Positions 4,993 through 5,133 of a stretch of 5,133 nt of DNA are shown here, piece by piece. The stretch comes from Oscillospiraceae bacterium (GTDB lineage Bacteria; Bacillota; Clostridia; Oscillospirales; Ruminococcaceae). Numbering within the stretch: the first letter of the stretch is position 1; every line of letters begins with the position of its first letter. The notes under the pieces were generated by a model. That model saw nothing but the letters and a program-made list of their open reading frames with translations. It was not told where the DNA came from and ran no database searches. The stretch lies in the NCBI GenBank assembly GCA_017451665.1, contig JAFTNX010000127.1, positions 1 to 5,133 on the forward strand, read 5' to 3'. A program made the translations under genes and the position numbers.

Positions 4993-5133
4993 AGCTACCT
5001 CCGAATTTGTAACCAACGTGACGTACAGTTTCAATCATTTCACCGTATTCGCCCAGCTTCTGACGAAGCGTTCTTATGTGCATATCAACTGTTCTTGTTT
5101 CACCCACAAAATCAGCACCCCATATTTCGTTAT
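4982..5133 (-). CDS. OmpR/PhoB-family response regulator, C-terminal end only
   Basis: The last 49 residues of a winged-helix DNA-binding regulator are present; the receiver domain lies beyond the window. NEIWGADFVGETRTVDMHI and then RTLRQKLGE are the recognition-helix region (consensus LW...R.VDVHI.RLR.KL), and ETVRHVGYKF is the C-terminal beta-hairpin wing (consensus I.TVRG.GY.F). The TAA stop (4984-4982) lies downstream of the kinase ATG, so the genes overlap by 11 bases. It is the cognate partner of the kinase and would bind direct-repeat sites once phosphorylated. Confidence 0.95.
   Translation of the reverse strand, partial: NEIWGADFVGETRTVDMHIRTLRQKLGEYGEMIETVRHVGYKFGGSYDK
4997..5002 (-). 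promoter_or_regulatory. Ribosome binding site GGAGGT of the histidine kinase
   Basis: On the minus strand GGAGGT precedes the ATG at 4992 by four bases, inside the end of the regulator gene. It decides the kinase start and implies translational coupling of the two genes. Confidence 0.88.

Overview
The window reads as chromosome of a low-GC Gram-positive anaerobe of the class Clostridia, most like Ruminococcus or a relative. The reasons are a consensus sigma-A promoter, strong AGGAGG-type ribosome binding sites, simple stem/T-run terminators, a DUF4367-type membrane protein, a PhoR/PhoB-type two-component pair and a threonine/lysine linker of the kind common in Ruminococcus exported proteins. 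No database search was possible, so all family names rest on recognised motifs.

Layout: (1) 1-1083 (+) is the C-terminal part of a membrane-anchored protein with two tandem DUF4367-like domains, closed by a terminator. (2) 1084-1488 has no gene but is dense in signals: the terminator, a repeat element, a hairpin, an orphan second terminator, a perfect 13-bp-arm inverted repeat, a smaller dyad and a near-perfect promoter. (3) 1489-2237 (+) is a tight two-gene operon: an unrecognised 111-residue acidic protein and a 134-residue VapD-like protein (Cas2-related ferredoxin-fold endoribonuclease family). I read it as a candidate toxin-antitoxin pair. (4) 2252-3049 (+) is chimeric debris: a 22-nt palindrome, a Thr/Lys-rich repetitive coding tract, then the C-terminal half of a HipA-like kinase in another frame, whose N-terminal half is missing. 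A terminator follows. (5) 3050-3333 is a convergent intergenic region with a minus-strand terminator. (6) 3334-5133 (-) holds a sensor histidine kinase and the end of its OmpR/PhoB-type response regulator, with overlapping ends.

The VapD operon and HipA remnant lie between two imperfect direct repeats (1119-1166 and 3081-3129, 42 of 49 aligned columns identical). The VapD operon is also bracketed by two copies of a palindromic motif (1200-1215 and 2256-2271). This fits an accessory, rearranged island between two conserved loci: the DUF4367 gene on the left and the two-component system on the right. The best candidate for something undescribed is the VapD-like gene with its unrecognised partner, its acidic C-terminal tail and the operator-like dyad inside its promoter.
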